Below are positions 53,249 to 62,716 of a stretch of DNA of 64,000 nt, piece by piece (within the stretch, counting starts at the first letter, position 1; each line of letters starts with the position of its first letter). Under the pieces are notes generated by a model, which was not told the DNA's origin, made no database searches, and was given only the letters and a program-made list of their open reading frames with translations. Location: the NCBI RefSeq assembly GCF_014250515.1, contig NZ_CP060202.1, positions 3,593,001-3,657,000 of the forward strand. The letters are read 5' to 3'. This stretch comes from Hymenobacter sediminicola. Lineage in GTDB: Bacteria > Bacteroidota > Bacteroidia > Cytophagales > Hymenobacteraceae. Both the position numbers and the translations under genes were made by a program.

Positions 53249-53521
53249 ATGAATTTTATCTCCCTGCTCGGGGCCCTGGCCGCCGTGCTTACTACGGCCG
53301 CATACGTGCCTCAGGCCTACAAAACCATCAAAACCCGGTCCACGGCCAGCCTTTCGCTGCCTACGTACCTGATGCTGTTTGCGGGCACTATTACCTGGGT
53401 GGTATATGCCATCTACATCGACAACTGGCCCGTTATGATTGCCAACATCGTCACGGCTGCACTGGCCGGTATCATCCTGTTCCTGAAGCTCACCACCAAA
53501 CCCGGCACAGGTGCCTCGTAA
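53249..53521 (+). CDS. SemiSWEET sugar transporter
   Basis: A 90-aa protein with three helices forming one PQ-loop repeat, the half-size bacterial form of SWEET uniporters. It starts MNFISLLGALAAVLTTAAYV, and the PQ motif is AAYVPQAYKTIKTRSTASLS, where Pro and Gln form the hinge. It works as a dimer. The start at 53249 is preferred over an ATG 102 bases earlier that overlaps the LysR start. Confidence 0.9.
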   Translation: MNFISLLGALAAVLTTAAYVPQAYKTIKTRSTASLSLPTYLMLFAGTITWVVYAIYIDNWPVMIANIVTAALAGIILFLKLTTKPGTGAS

Positions 53522-53545
53522 CCTTCCCGGTTAGCACATCATTGT

Positions 53546-53577
53546 AAAAGGCTCTGGATGCTGCATCCAGAGCCTTT
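53546..53577 (+). terminator. Terminator after SemiSWEET
   Basis: AAAAGGCTCTGGATG pairs with CATCCAGAGCCTTTT around two bases, 24 bases past the stop; further T follow at 53582. Confidence 0.9.
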
Positions 53578-53596
53578 TGCGTTTTTATTCACTTTG

Positions 53597-53735
53597 CGAA
53601 AAGACGGTTTCGGTGTTCGTGCTGCACGAAGGCCGCTACCAGCCCCTTGGTGACTTCTACACGCCCGGCCTCATTCCGGTACACACGCTGCCGGGGTTTG
53701 GCATTGAGTGGGCGGAGGTGTTTGAGGGGGTGTAG
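53597..53735 (+). pseudogene. Remnant of a Uma2-like endonuclease C-terminus
   Basis: The frame ending at TAG 53733 reads VSVFVLHEGRYQPLGDFYTP, then GLIPVHTLPGFGIEWAEVF. This has the pattern of the last 45 residues of Uma2/DUF820 proteins (a Y-x-P core, then a strand with a LPG turn and a final hydrophobic helix). No start or nuclease core is present. About 70 bases without features follow it. Confidence 0.5.
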
Positions 53736-53806
53736 AACGCACAAAAAAATGGCGTGAATTTAGCGCAGCGTAAATCGTGTTAGCAGGGGATAAATCGACA
53801 CTGTAT

Positions 53807-54208
53807 TTATTCTGCCCAATCTTCTGGATTCCAATCAAAGTCAGGTTTGGTATTGCTATTCCAAATACCTAGAATGTGGAAAAAGGCTTCTGGTATTTCC
53901 TGCAAAACTGGAATAAGCTTATCAGCTAATACAGTACATTGAGTTATGGCTTGACCTTCCTGAAAGGTAATCCCTGCGACTTTTTTACCTTCTACCTCTA
54001 AGCTTTCTCCTGTTTTGACGGAGACAATATTCTCTATAACAATTTTATAAACCTTAGTTGAGAAAAACCCTTTTTTATAATATTCTATAATCACTCCATC
54101 CTGCGCGAAAAAAAACTTTTTCTCATGCTGTCTAGCTTCTATAAGCCTATTCATTACATAAGTAAAGTTTGTACTGGTATTCTGAGGAAAATCTTGTAAT
54201 AGAGCCAT
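53807..54208 (-). CDS. AT-rich orphan protein
   Basis: A 133-aa soluble protein starting MALLQDFPQNTSTNFTYVMN. A Lys/Tyr/Phe-rich beta region (FFFAQDGVIIEYYKKGFFST) is followed by IENIVSVKTGESLEVEGKKV, and the end is acidic and aromatic (DFDWNPEDWAE). Family not recognised. The GC content is about 32 % on a line counted by hand, far below its neighbours, which points to recent acquisition. The start at 54208 is preferred; an ATG at 54283 is in frame. A -7 element lies 62 bases upstream. Confidence 0.6.
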   Translation of the reverse strand: MALLQDFPQNTSTNFTYVMNRLIEARQHEKKFFFAQDGVIIEYYKKGFFSTKVYKIVIENIVSVKTGESLEVEGKKVAGITFQEGQAITQCTVLADKLIPVLQEIPEAFFHILGIWNSNTKPDFDWNPEDWAE

Positions 54209-54270
54209 GATTGATTCATGTATGAGACAATGAGTAAGACAATGTACCAATAAGTGCAAGGTATCTATCC

Positions 54271-54278
54271 CAAACCTA
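54271..54278 (-). promoter_or_regulatory. -7 element of the AT-rich orphan
   Basis: TAGGTTTG on the minus strand, 62 bases before the ATG at 54208. In such AT-rich sequence a chance match is possible. Confidence 0.35.
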
Positions 54279-54344
54279 TACAAAACCTAGCAGAAACGCC
54301 GTTTTTCTATACCTTCCGGCGTCCCTTCAAGCTCTTTCCTTTCC

Positions 54345-57300
54345 ATGCTATCGAAAACACTTTCCCGCCTGCCGCTGCTGGTGTTGCTGGCGGTGCTGTG
54401 CGCCTGCTCCAAGTCTGGTTCCGACGGTGGACAAGACCCCAACGGCGAGGAAATTGACCCGTACCAGAACCTCGTGTTTCAGTTTGCCGATGCCGTGGTG
54501 ACGCCCGAGCTGCAGGACCGCTGGGATACGGTGCAAGTGGTGAGCTTCGAGCCGGCGGTGCGCGGCAAGTTCAAGTGGAATAGTGACCGGGAGCTGATTT
54601 TCTCGCCCAGCACGCCCTTCAAGCCCAGCACCGCCTTCAAGGCCACACTGCGCAAGGAAATGCTACCCGAAGGCAAGCGCAACGCCGAGCTGCCCGAGAA
54701 CCGCCAGAAATTCCACACGCCCTACCTGGAAATGCAGGAGCCGCAGGCGTTCTGGGGCCGCTCCAGTCGGGCCGCCGGCACCGCCGAGATGCGCGTGGAG
54801 CTGCCCTTCAACTATGCCGTGAAGCCCGCCGACGTGAAGCCGCTGCTGCGCGTGACCCAGGACGGCCAGCCCGTAGCCTTTGAAGTCAGCGGCGAGCCAG
54901 GCGAGGTGGTGCGCGTCAGCCTCAACCAGCAGGTGCGCCCCGGCTCCCCGCTCACGGTGGCGCTGGCCCAGGGCCTGCACGCCGTGGGCAGCGACCAGCC
55001 CAGCACCACTGACTACGAAACCCAGGTAACCGTGCCCGACCCCGAGGCCCTGCAGGTAACCACCATCGAAGGCTCGCTGAAAAATGCCGACCCGGTGGTA
55101 CTCATCACCACCAACCAGCCCGTGACGGCTGCCGATTTGCAGAGCTACCTCACCGTGTCGCCGCAGGTGGCCTATGAGGTGGAGGAAGTGGAAAACGGCG
55201 TGCGGCTGAAGGGCGGCTTCGAGGTGGGGCGCAGCTACCAGATTGGCGTGAACCAGGGCCTGCGCGGCGGGTTGGGCGGCATCTTGGGCGAGGCCGTGAC
55301 GCAGACCGTGAGCTTCTCCGACGAGCGGCCCACCATCAGCTTCGGCAGCGCCGAGAAGGCCATGTACCTCGACGCGCTGGGCTCGCGCAACCTGGGTGTG
55401 CGCATCAACGAGGTGGGCCAGGTGAAGGTGACCATTGCCAAAGTCTACGCCAACAATATCCAGCAGCTGCTGCGCGGCGGCACCCAGTACGGCTACCCCG
55501 AGTACGACGGCGAGGAAAGCAGCGAGGAAGAAGGCGACGGCGGCGAATACGTGGACCGCTCCTTCCAGTACTACGACGTGGAGAACCTGGGCAACGTCCT
55601 CACGGAGCGCACCTACACCGTGTCGGGCTTGCCGAAGGCGCAGGGGCTGCGGCTGCTGAACCTGAACCTCAAGGACCTGGAGTTTGCGGGCGGCCTGAAG
55701 GGGCTCTACATCATCAAGGTGCAGGACACCGAGCGGCAGTGGCTGCAAGTGAGCAAGCTGGTGGCCGTGTCGGACATCGGGCTGATTGTGAAGCAGGGCA
55801 AAGGCGGCAGCACGCTGGTGTTTGCCAACTCCATCCGCAACGCCAAGCCGCTTTCCGGCGTGGAGCTGCGCTACATCAGCACCAACAACCAGGTGATGGG
55901 CACCGGCCTCAGCAACCACGAGGGCGTGGCCCGCTTCGACAGCACGGCCGCCAACGGCCGCTTCAAGCTGGGCATGGTGATGGCCCAGCAGGGCAACGAC
56001 TTCACTTTCCTCGACCTGAGCCGCAGCCGGGTGGAAACCTCCCGCTTCGAGGTGGGCGGGCTGCAAACCAACGCCGCCCGCTACCAGGCTTTCCTCTACG
56101 GCGACCGGGACCTGTACCGCCCCGGCGACACCATCCAGACCAATACCGTGCTGCGCACCGACGCCTGGCAGGCCCCGCCCAAGGGCCTACCGGTGAAAAT
56201 CCGGCTGCTGCTGCCCACCGGCAAGGAGTACGCCAGCCTGCAGAAAACCCTGAATGCGGCCGGCTCCTTCGAGGCCCGCTTCCTGCTGCCCCCAGCCGTG
56301 ATGACCGGCATCTACACCCTGGAAGTGCTGACCGGCAACGACGTGCTGCTGACCTCGCGCCAGCTTTCGGTGGAGGAGTTTATTCCGGACCGCATGAAGG
56401 TGACGGTGAAGGCCGACCGCGCCGTGGCGAAGCCCGGGCAGTCGGTTTCCGCGCAGATTACGGCCCAGAACCTATTCGGTCCACCCGCCGCCGACCGTAA
56501 GTTTGAAGTCGAGTTTTCCTTGAAGGAAAAAGCCTTCAAACCCAAAGGGTACGAGCAGTACACCTTCGCCATCAACAGCGGCGACAAGCGGCGCGGCAGC
56601 TATGGCGACCTAGAATCGACGCCTATTTCCGACCGTTTCGAGAAAACCACCCGCGAAGGCATCACCGACGCCGCCGGCCGCGGCACCGCCACCTACCAGG
56701 TACCCGACTACACCGACCTCGGCATCCTGGAAGGCGCGGCCTTCACCACGGTATTCGACGAAACCGGCCGCCCGGTAAACCGCCTGGCCACCTTCGAGGT
56801 GCAGACCCAGCCGGTGCTGTTCGGCATCCGGAGCGCCGATGATCTGGTGAGCACCGGCCAGCCGCTGGCCGTGCAGTTGGCGGCCCTCACGCCGGCCGGC
56901 CAGCCCACCACGGCCCAGGCCCGGGTGCAGGTGGTGCGCCTGCTCTGGGAGACTGTTATTGAGCGCCAGGGTGGCCGCTACGTCTACAACTCGCAGAAGC
57001 GCGAGGAAGTGGTGCTCAACCGTGTGGTGTCGGTGAAAGGAGCGGGCCAGGATGCCGGCCTGAACTTCACGCCCACCTATTCCGGCGAGTACGAAGTGCG
57101 GGTGTCGGGCACCGGGGCCGTGACCTACGTGGCCCGGCGCGTGTACGCCTACGGCTACGGCGACACTCAGAGCAACTCCTTCGAGGTGAACAACGAGGGC
57201 GAGGTGACCATTGAGGCCGACAAGCCCAAGTACCAGCCCGGCGACGTGGCCCACCTGCTGCTGAAAACGCCCTTTCCCGGCCGCGTGCTCGTGACCGTGG

Positions 57301-59951
57301 AGCGGGACCGGGTGCTCGACCACTTCTACGTGACCACCGACGAGAAATCGGCCAAGGTGGACGTGCCCATCCGGGGCAACCACGTGCCCAACATCTACGT
57401 GACGGCCACCGCCATCCGCGAAATCAAGGACAACCGCCTGCCGCTCACCGTGGCCCGGGGCTTCGTGCCGCTGACGGTGGAGAAGCCCGGCGCGCGCCTG
57501 CAAGTCGCCATTAAGGCCCCCACCCAAAGCCGCTCCCAGACCGCCCAGACCATTGAAATCACCACCGCCCCCGGCGCGCAGGTGACGCTGGCTATGGTGG
57601 ACGAGGGCATTTTGCAGATGAAGGACTACCGCACGCCCGACCCCTATGGCTACTTCTACCAGAAGCGTGCCCTGGAAGTGCAGGCCTACGACGTCTACCC
57701 CTTCCTGCTACCCGAATTGGGCACCAGCAGCACCGGCGGCGACGGCTACGACCTCTCGCGCCGCACCACGCCCGTGCCCAACCGCCGCGTGCGCCTGCTC
57801 GCCAAATGGAGCGGCGTGCTCACTGCCGACGCCAGCGGCAAGGTGCGCTACAAACTGCAAATCCCGCAGTTCAGCGGGGCCATCCGCATCATGGCCGTGG
57901 CCTATAAAAACGACGCCTTCGGCTCGGCCGAACATACCATGCGCGTGGCTGACCCGGTGGTTATTTCCACGGCGCTGCCGCGGTTTTTGAGCCCTGGCGA
58001 CACGATTGACGTGCCGGTGACGCTAACAAATACAACGGGAAACAAGATTACAGGTGTAATCCACATGCTACTGAAAGGTGATAAAACTGTTTCCGAGTTA
58101 ACCCAAAATGCGGCAATCCAAAGCGACATGAAGCTGCATGATGGTCTGCTTGAAGTTGTTGAAACAAGTAACCAACCAATTTCTGATGCAGCGTCCCGTT
58201 CCACTTGGTACACAGCTCAAGGGATTGTGCTTCTGCCTAATACAGAGAGAAGAATTGTTTTTCGATTGAAGGCTCGTGAGAAGATAGGCAGTGATGTTGT
58301 GAGAATTATTGTCACTGAGTCGAATGGCAGCAAGGAGCGTTTCACCGAAATCGTTGAGCTGCCCATCCGCCCCGCTTCGCCGCTGCAGAAGCGCACGGGG
58401 GCGGGCGTGGTGGCGGGCGGCGCGGCCCAGCAGCTGAACTTGCGCACCGACTTCCTGCCTTCCTCCTTGCGGAGCCAACTGGTGGTGAGCCGCTCGCCGA
58501 TGACGGAGTTTGCCAAGGACCTGCGCTACCTGCTGCAATACCCCTACGGCTGCCTGGAGCAAACCGTGTCGGCCGCCTTCCCGCAGCTGTACTACGGCGA
58601 CCTGGCCGCCACGCTGGGCCAGAAAACCGGTAGAACAAGTAAAGCTGGCCTGTTCAATCCAAACTACCATGTGCAGGAAGCCATCCGCAAGGTGGAAGCC
58701 CAGCAGATGTACAACGGCAGCCTCAGCTACTGGCCCGGTGGCGACTACGACAACTGGTGGGCTACCGCCTACGCCGCGCACTTCCTGCTGGAAGCCCAGC
58801 AAGCCGGCTTCGACGTGAACAAGAACGTCCTCGACCGGGTGCTCCGCTACTTGCAGGCCCGCGTCCGCAAGCGCGAAACCGAAACCTACAACATCATCCA
58901 GACCGGCGGCGTGATTCAGCCTCTCACGCTGGCGAAAAAGGAAATTGCCTACTCGCTGTACGTGCTGGCCCTGGCCGGCCGCCCCGATGCCGTGGGCCTG
59001 AACTACTACAAGGCCAACCGCAAGCTGCTGCCCGAAGATTCGCGCTACCTGCTGGCGGCGGCCTTCGCCCTGAGCGGCAACCAGCGCAGCTACCGGGAGG
59101 CACTGCCCACCCGCTTCGGGGTGCAGTCCATTGCCGGCCGCCAGCTCGACGGCGCCTTCTCCTCCCCCATCCGCGACGAGGCCCTGGTGCTCAACGCCCT
59201 GCTCGCCGCCGACCCCGCCAACGCCCAGGTGAACGTCCTGGCCCGCCAGCTCAGCCGCCAGGTGAAGCAGGCCAACTGGCTCAGCACCCAGGAACGCGCC
59301 TTCGCACTGCTGGCACTGGGCAAGCTGGCCAAGAAAAACGCCGGCAGCACCGTCACGGCCAGTCTGCTGGCTGATGGCAAGGCTATTGGCAACTTCTCGG
59401 GCAAGGACCTCACAGTAAGCAACGTGGCCAACCGCCAGCTGGCCCTGCGCACCAGCGGCCGGGGCAGCCTCTACTACTTCTGGGAAACCGAGGGCATCTC
59501 ACCCACCGGCCAGGTGCGCGAGGAAGACGCCTACCTGCAGGTGCGCCGCCAGTTCCTGAACCGTACCGGCCAGCCCGTAGGCAGCACCAGCTTCCGCCAG
59601 AATGATTTGGTGGTGGTGAAAATCACCATCCAGTCGGCTGAAAGCGCCGGTGAAGTCAAGAACGTGGCCATCACCGACCTGCTCCCCGCCGGCCTGGAAA
59701 TCGAAAACCCGCGCATCGGCGCCGTCCGGGAGCTGACCTGGGCCACCGACGCCGCCCAACCCGACTACCTCGACGTGCGCGACGACCGGATCAACCTCTT
59801 CACCACCGTCACGCCCCAGCCCAAGTCGTTCTACTACCTCTGCCGCGCCGTTTCCAAAGGCACTTTCAAGCTCGGTCCCGTCAGCGCCGACGCCATGTAT
59901 AACGCCGAGTACCACTCGTATGCCGGTTCTGGCGTGGTGCGGGTGCGGTAG
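54345..59951 (+). CDS. Bacterial alpha-2-macroglobulin lipoprotein
   Basis: A very large (1868 aa) periplasmic protease trap of the YfhM type. Lipoprotein signal MLSKTLSRLPLLVLLAVLCA with C21 as the lipid site. It holds MG domains over residues 50-1300, including the MG2 start DRDLYRPGDTIQTNTVLRT and the alpha-2-macroglobulin core PQFSGAIRIMAVAYKNDAFG. The thioester motif is YGCLEQT with Cys1403, in a terpenoid-like helical toroid, so it should trap proteases covalently. The C-terminal part ends in a receptor-like beta domain. pbpC follows 132 bases downstream, the classical partner. Residues about 1225-1330 are encoded by an atypical low-GC patch. Confidence 0.92.
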   Translation: MLSKTLSRLPLLVLLAVLCACSKSGSDGGQDPNGEEIDPYQNLVFQFADAVVTPELQDRWDTVQVVSFEPAVRGKFKWNSDRELIFSPSTPFKPSTAFKATLRKEMLPEGKRNAELPENRQKFHTPYLEMQEPQAFWGRSSRAAGTAEMRVELPFNYAVKPADVKPLLRVTQDGQPVAFEVSGEPGEVVRVSLNQQVRPGSPLTVALAQGLHAVGSDQPSTTDYETQVTVPDPEALQVTTIEGSLKNADPVVLITTNQPVTAADLQSYLTVSPQVAYEVEEVENGVRLKGGFEVGRSYQIGVNQGLRGGLGGILGEAVTQTVSFSDERPTISFGSAEKAMYLDALGSRNLGVRINEVGQVKVTIAKVYANNIQQLLRGGTQYGYPEYDGEESSEEEGDGGEYVDRSFQYYDVENLGNVLTERTYTVSGLPKAQGLRLLNLNLKDLEFAGGLKGLYIIKVQDTERQWLQVSKLVAVSDIGLIVKQGKGGSTLVFANSIRNAKPLSGVELRYISTNNQVMGTGLSNHEGVARFDSTAANGRFKLGMVMAQQGNDFTFLDLSRSRVETSRFEVGGLQTNAARYQAFLYGDRDLYRPGDTIQTNTVLRTDAWQAPPKGLPVKIRLLLPTGKEYASLQKTLNAAGSFEARFLLPPAVMTGIYTLEVLTGNDVLLTSRQLSVEEFIPDRMKVTVKADRAVAKPGQSVSAQITAQNLFGPPAADRKFEVEFSLKEKAFKPKGYEQYTFAINSGDKRRGSYGDLESTPISDRFEKTTREGITDAAGRGTATYQVPDYTDLGILEGAAFTTVFDETGRPVNRLATFEVQTQPVLFGIRSADDLVSTGQPLAVQLAALTPAGQPTTAQARVQVVRLLWETVIERQGGRYVYNSQKREEVVLNRVVSVKGAGQDAGLNFTPTYSGEYEVRVSGTGAVTYVARRVYAYGYGDTQSNSFEVNNEGEVTIEADKPKYQPGDVAHLLLKTPFPGRVLVTVERDRVLDHFYVTTDEKSAKVDVPIRGNHVPNIYVTATAIREIKDNRLPLTVARGFVPLTVEKPGARLQVAIKAPTQSRSQTAQTIEITTAPGAQVTLAMVDEGILQMKDYRTPDPYGYFYQKRALEVQAYDVYPFLLPELGTSSTGGDGYDLSRRTTPVPNRRVRLLAKWSGVLTADASGKVRYKLQIPQFSGAIRIMAVAYKNDAFGSAEHTMRVADPVVISTALPRFLSPGDTIDVPVTLTNTTGNKITGVIHMLLKGDKTVSELTQNAAIQSDMKLHDGLLEVVETSNQPISDAASRSTWYTAQGIVLLPNTERRIVFRLKAREKIGSDVVRIIVTESNGSKERFTEIVELPIRPASPLQKRTGAGVVAGGAAQQLNLRTDFLPSSLRSQLVVSRSPMTEFAKDLRYLLQYPYGCLEQTVSAAFPQLYYGDLAATLGQKTGRTSKAGLFNPNYHVQEAIRKVEAQQMYNGSLSYWPGGDYDNWWATAYAAHFLLEAQQAGFDVNKNVLDRVLRYLQARVRKRETETYNIIQTGGVIQPLTLAKKEIAYSLYVLALAGRPDAVGLNYYKANRKLLPEDSRYLLAAAFALSGNQRSYREALPTRFGVQSIAGRQLDGAFSSPIRDEALVLNALLAADPANAQVNVLARQLSRQVKQANWLSTQERAFALLALGKLAKKNAGSTVTASLLADGKAIGNFSGKDLTVSNVANRQLALRTSGRGSLYYFWETEGISPTGQVREEDAYLQVRRQFLNRTGQPVGSTSFRQNDLVVVKITIQSAESAGEVKNVAITDLLPAGLEIENPRIGAVRELTWATDAAQPDYLDVRDDRINLFTTVTPQPKSFYYLCRAVSKGTFKLGPVSADAMYNAEYHSYAGSGVVRVR
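58020..58345 (+). other. Low-GC mosaic patch inside the macroglobulin gene
   Basis: Hand count gives 128 G or C in the 300 bases 58021-58320 (43 %), against about 70 % in lines just before and after. The reading frame stays open (LTNTTGNKITGVIHMLLKGD). Codons change to AAA, GAT, TTG and AGA here. A smaller AT-rich spot follows near 58632-58668. The patch looks like a segment from a lower-GC homologue recombined into the gene. Confidence 0.7.
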
Positions 59952-60078
59952 AGACGTAATGCTTGGTGTCTCGTCGTTAAACAGTAAAATCACTCGGCTT
60001 ATAAACAGCCAGCAATGGCAAAAACCATCTAGGCCGAGCAACATCAGCAACCGCGAGACGCAAAACATTGCGTCTCTA
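59948..60078. repeat. Extragenic palindrome, family 2, second copy
   Basis: Begins one base before the macroglobulin stop codon (GTAGAGACG, stop at 59949-59951) and ends 5 bases before the pbpC ATG. Arms GAGACACCAAGCATTACGTC (complement form) and GAGACGCAAAACATTGCGTC pair with few mismatches. Same family as 52061-52155. Confidence 0.75.
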
Positions 60079-60083
60079 ATCCC

Positions 60084-62390
60084 ATGAAACGCCGCTCCGG
60101 TTACCGTATTCTGGCGGGCTTCGGCCTGTTGCTGCTGCTGTTGCTGGGGCTGGATTGGGCGTTTCCGGTGCCGCCTGCGCCGCTGTACTCGCCCATCGTG
60201 CTGGCCCAAGATGGCTCGGTGCTGCACGCCTACCTCAACCCCACCCAGAAGTGGCGGATGAAAACCGAGCTGCGCGAGATTACGCCGGTGCTGCGGGCCG
60301 CCATCATCGAAAAGGAAGACCGGTGGTTTCGGTGGCATTTCGGGGTGAACCCGCTGGCGCTGGTGCAGGCGGCCGGGCGCAACCTGTTTGGTTCGGGGCG
60401 CACCACCGGGGCCAGCACGATTACGATGCAGGTGGCCCGGCTGCTGGAACCCAAGGAGCGCACTTTTGGCAACAAGCTGCTGGAAATGGCGCGGGCTACG
60501 CAACTGGAAGCGCACTACAGTAAGGACGAAATTCTGCAGCTCTACCTGAACTTGGTGCCCTACGGCGGCAACGTGGAAGGCGTGAAGTCAGCCGCGCTAC
60601 TTTATTTCCAACAAACGCCAGACTACCTTTCCCTGGCCCAGACCGTGACGCTGGCCATCATCCCAAACCGGCCGCGCGGGCTGGTGCTAGGCCGCAACAA
60701 CGCGGCCGTGCTAAAAGAGCGGAACCGGTGGCTGCGGCGCTTCGGAGCGGCGGGGCTATTCCCAAAGCAGGATGTGGAAGATGCACTACTGGAGCCGCTG
60801 GACGTACAGCGCCACGCCGCGCCTACGCTGGCTCCGCACCTGGCGCGGCGGTTGGTGCGGCAGTTTCCGCACGCGGCCATCATTCGCAGCAGTTTGCAGC
60901 GCGCCAAGCAAAGCAAGGCCGAGGACCTCACTCGCAATTATGTGCGCCGTCTGCGCGAGCTGGGCATTTCGCAGGCCGCTGTGCTGGTGGTAAACAACCG
61001 TACCCGGCAAGTGGAGGCCTACGTGGGCTCGGCTGATTTCCGTGACTTCGCGGGCCAGGGCCAAAACGACGGCGTGGTGGCGGTTCGCTCGCCGGGCAGC
61101 ACGCTCAAGCCGTTTCTGTACGCACTGGCCATGGACCGGGGCCTCGTTACGCCTAAGCAGCTGCTCCCCGACGTGCCCACCAACTTCCAGGGCTACCGGC
61201 CCGAGAACTTCGACAAGCGCTGCAACGGCGAGGTGACGCTGGAGCGCGCTTTGGCTTACTCGCTCAATATTCCGGCCGTGCGCGTGCTCAACCAGCTCGG
61301 CGTGCCCACTTTCACCGAAAAGCTCCAACAGGCCGGTTTCCAGAACGTGAAGCGCAACCGCACCCAACTGGGCCTGAGCAGTATTCTGGGCGGCTGCGGG
61401 GCTAGCCTGGAAGAACTTACGGGCCTCTATGTTGCGCTGGCTGATGCCGGGCAGTACGCGCCGTTGCAACTGACATCCTCCACGAAATCTAAGTCTACAA
61501 CACTCCTAATTTCCGAGTCGGCGGCTTTCCTGACAACCGATATTCTGGCCCAACTCACCCGGCCCGATTTACCGTTGGGAGCTGCTAGCAGCATGCGGCT
61601 GCCCAAAGTGGCCTGGAAAACCGGCACCAGCTACGGCCGCCGCGACGCCTGGAGCATCGGCTATAACCGGGAGTACACCATCGGTGTGTGGCTGGGCAAC
61701 TTCAGTGGCCAAGGCAGCCCGGCTCTCACTGGCGCCGACGTAGCCACGCCTCTGCTCTTCGACCTGTTCAATACGCTGGCCTACAACTCGCCCAACGATT
61801 GGTATGCGCCCCCGGCCGCGCTGGATTTCCGGCTGGTGTGCGCCGAAAGTGGCCTCGTGCCCGGCGAAAACTGCCCCAACCAGCTAATCGACTACTTCCT
61901 ACCCAACGTGAGCAGTGGGCAGCGCTGCCAGCACCAGCGCGAAGTATTGCTGTCGGCTGATGGGAGCTTCACCTACTGCCGGGCCTGCGCGCCGGCGGCT
62001 GGCTACCGGCGGGAGTTGTACCCGAATCTGCTGCCGGAAGTGGCGGCGTATAAGGAGGCCCAGGGCATTCCGTACCGAAGGCTGCCGCCCCACAACCCGC
62101 AGTGCCAGTTGGTGCGTGGCGGCCAGGAGCGGGCCCCCACTATCACCTCGCCCACCGCCAATACCGAGTATGTTCTCAACCAGCACGAAAAGCAGCAACT
62201 CCTGCTCAGCTGCACTACTGACAGCGAAGTACGCCAGGTGTATTGGTACGTGAATGACCAGTTTCTGCGAGCCGCCGCCGCTACCGAGCGGGTATTTTTC
62301 CGCCCGCCGGCCGGGCCGCTCAAAATCTCCTGCGCCGATGACCACGGCCGCAACACCGACGTTCTGGTGACTGTGACGGAGCTGAATTAG
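60084..62390 (+). CDS. pbpC: Penicillin-binding protein 1C
   Basis: Bifunctional peptidoglycan synthase, 768 aa, anchored by one helix (LAGFGLLLLLLLGLDWAF). The transglycosylase domain has Glu78 in EKEDRWFRWHFGV and TTGASTITMQVARLL. The transpeptidase domain has Ser339 in SPGSTLKPFLYAL, SxN in YSLNIPAVRVL and KTGTSYGRRDAW. A BiPBP_C-type C-terminal domain follows from about residue 690. It partners the upstream macroglobulin: the protein trap is thought to guard the cell when PbpC repairs breaches in the wall. The repeat between the two genes may affect co-transcription. Confidence 0.95.
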   Translation: MKRRSGYRILAGFGLLLLLLLGLDWAFPVPPAPLYSPIVLAQDGSVLHAYLNPTQKWRMKTELREITPVLRAAIIEKEDRWFRWHFGVNPLALVQAAGRNLFGSGRTTGASTITMQVARLLEPKERTFGNKLLEMARATQLEAHYSKDEILQLYLNLVPYGGNVEGVKSAALLYFQQTPDYLSLAQTVTLAIIPNRPRGLVLGRNNAAVLKERNRWLRRFGAAGLFPKQDVEDALLEPLDVQRHAAPTLAPHLARRLVRQFPHAAIIRSSLQRAKQSKAEDLTRNYVRRLRELGISQAAVLVVNNRTRQVEAYVGSADFRDFAGQGQNDGVVAVRSPGSTLKPFLYALAMDRGLVTPKQLLPDVPTNFQGYRPENFDKRCNGEVTLERALAYSLNIPAVRVLNQLGVPTFTEKLQQAGFQNVKRNRTQLGLSSILGGCGASLEELTGLYVALADAGQYAPLQLTSSTKSKSTTLLISESAAFLTTDILAQLTRPDLPLGAASSMRLPKVAWKTGTSYGRRDAWSIGYNREYTIGVWLGNFSGQGSPALTGADVATPLLFDLFNTLAYNSPNDWYAPPAALDFRLVCAESGLVPGENCPNQLIDYFLPNVSSGQRCQHQREVLLSADGSFTYCRACAPAAGYRRELYPNLLPEVAAYKEAQGIPYRRLPPHNPQCQLVRGGQERAPTITSPTANTEYVLNQHEKQQLLLSCTTDSEVRQVYWYVNDQFLRAAAATERVFFRPPAGPLKISCADDHGRNTDVLVTVTELN

Positions 62391-62716
62391 GCAATATACA
62401 TACCTGAGGCAGCCTTTATGCCGCACGAATTTCTCATCGGCAACAGGCCTGAAGCGGCTTGATGAAACAAGAGCCTAACCTTTTTTACGCGCACCATAAC
62501 ATTCCGGCACCGGGCGGGTTTACCCAACTTGCATCCCGCTCCACACCGAAACACAGGTCGGTATTCCCTCCCTACCCCCTGGTTCCGGGTCCCGGTTGAC
62601 ATGCAGCCCCTACCGGCCGTGCGTGTCCATCGAGGCATCCGCTCTATCCGCTTCTATTGGGTCGCCCAGCCCTGAACCGCCCAGTTACGTATCGGAGTAA
62701 CTGTTTTTTCTTTTTT
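62391..62716. other. 326-base gap before the TolC-like gene
   Basis: No gene, no clear hairpin and no full TAnnTTTG promoter. It is C-rich in the middle and ends in a T-rich stretch (GTTTTTTCTTTTTT) just before the ATG. The promoter for the efflux operon is probably here but is not recognised. Confidence 0.5.

Noticed and set aside
54663..56066. 467-codon open frame opposite the macroglobulin gene
   Set aside because: Same effect; the translation is a low-complexity His/Ala/Gly mix.
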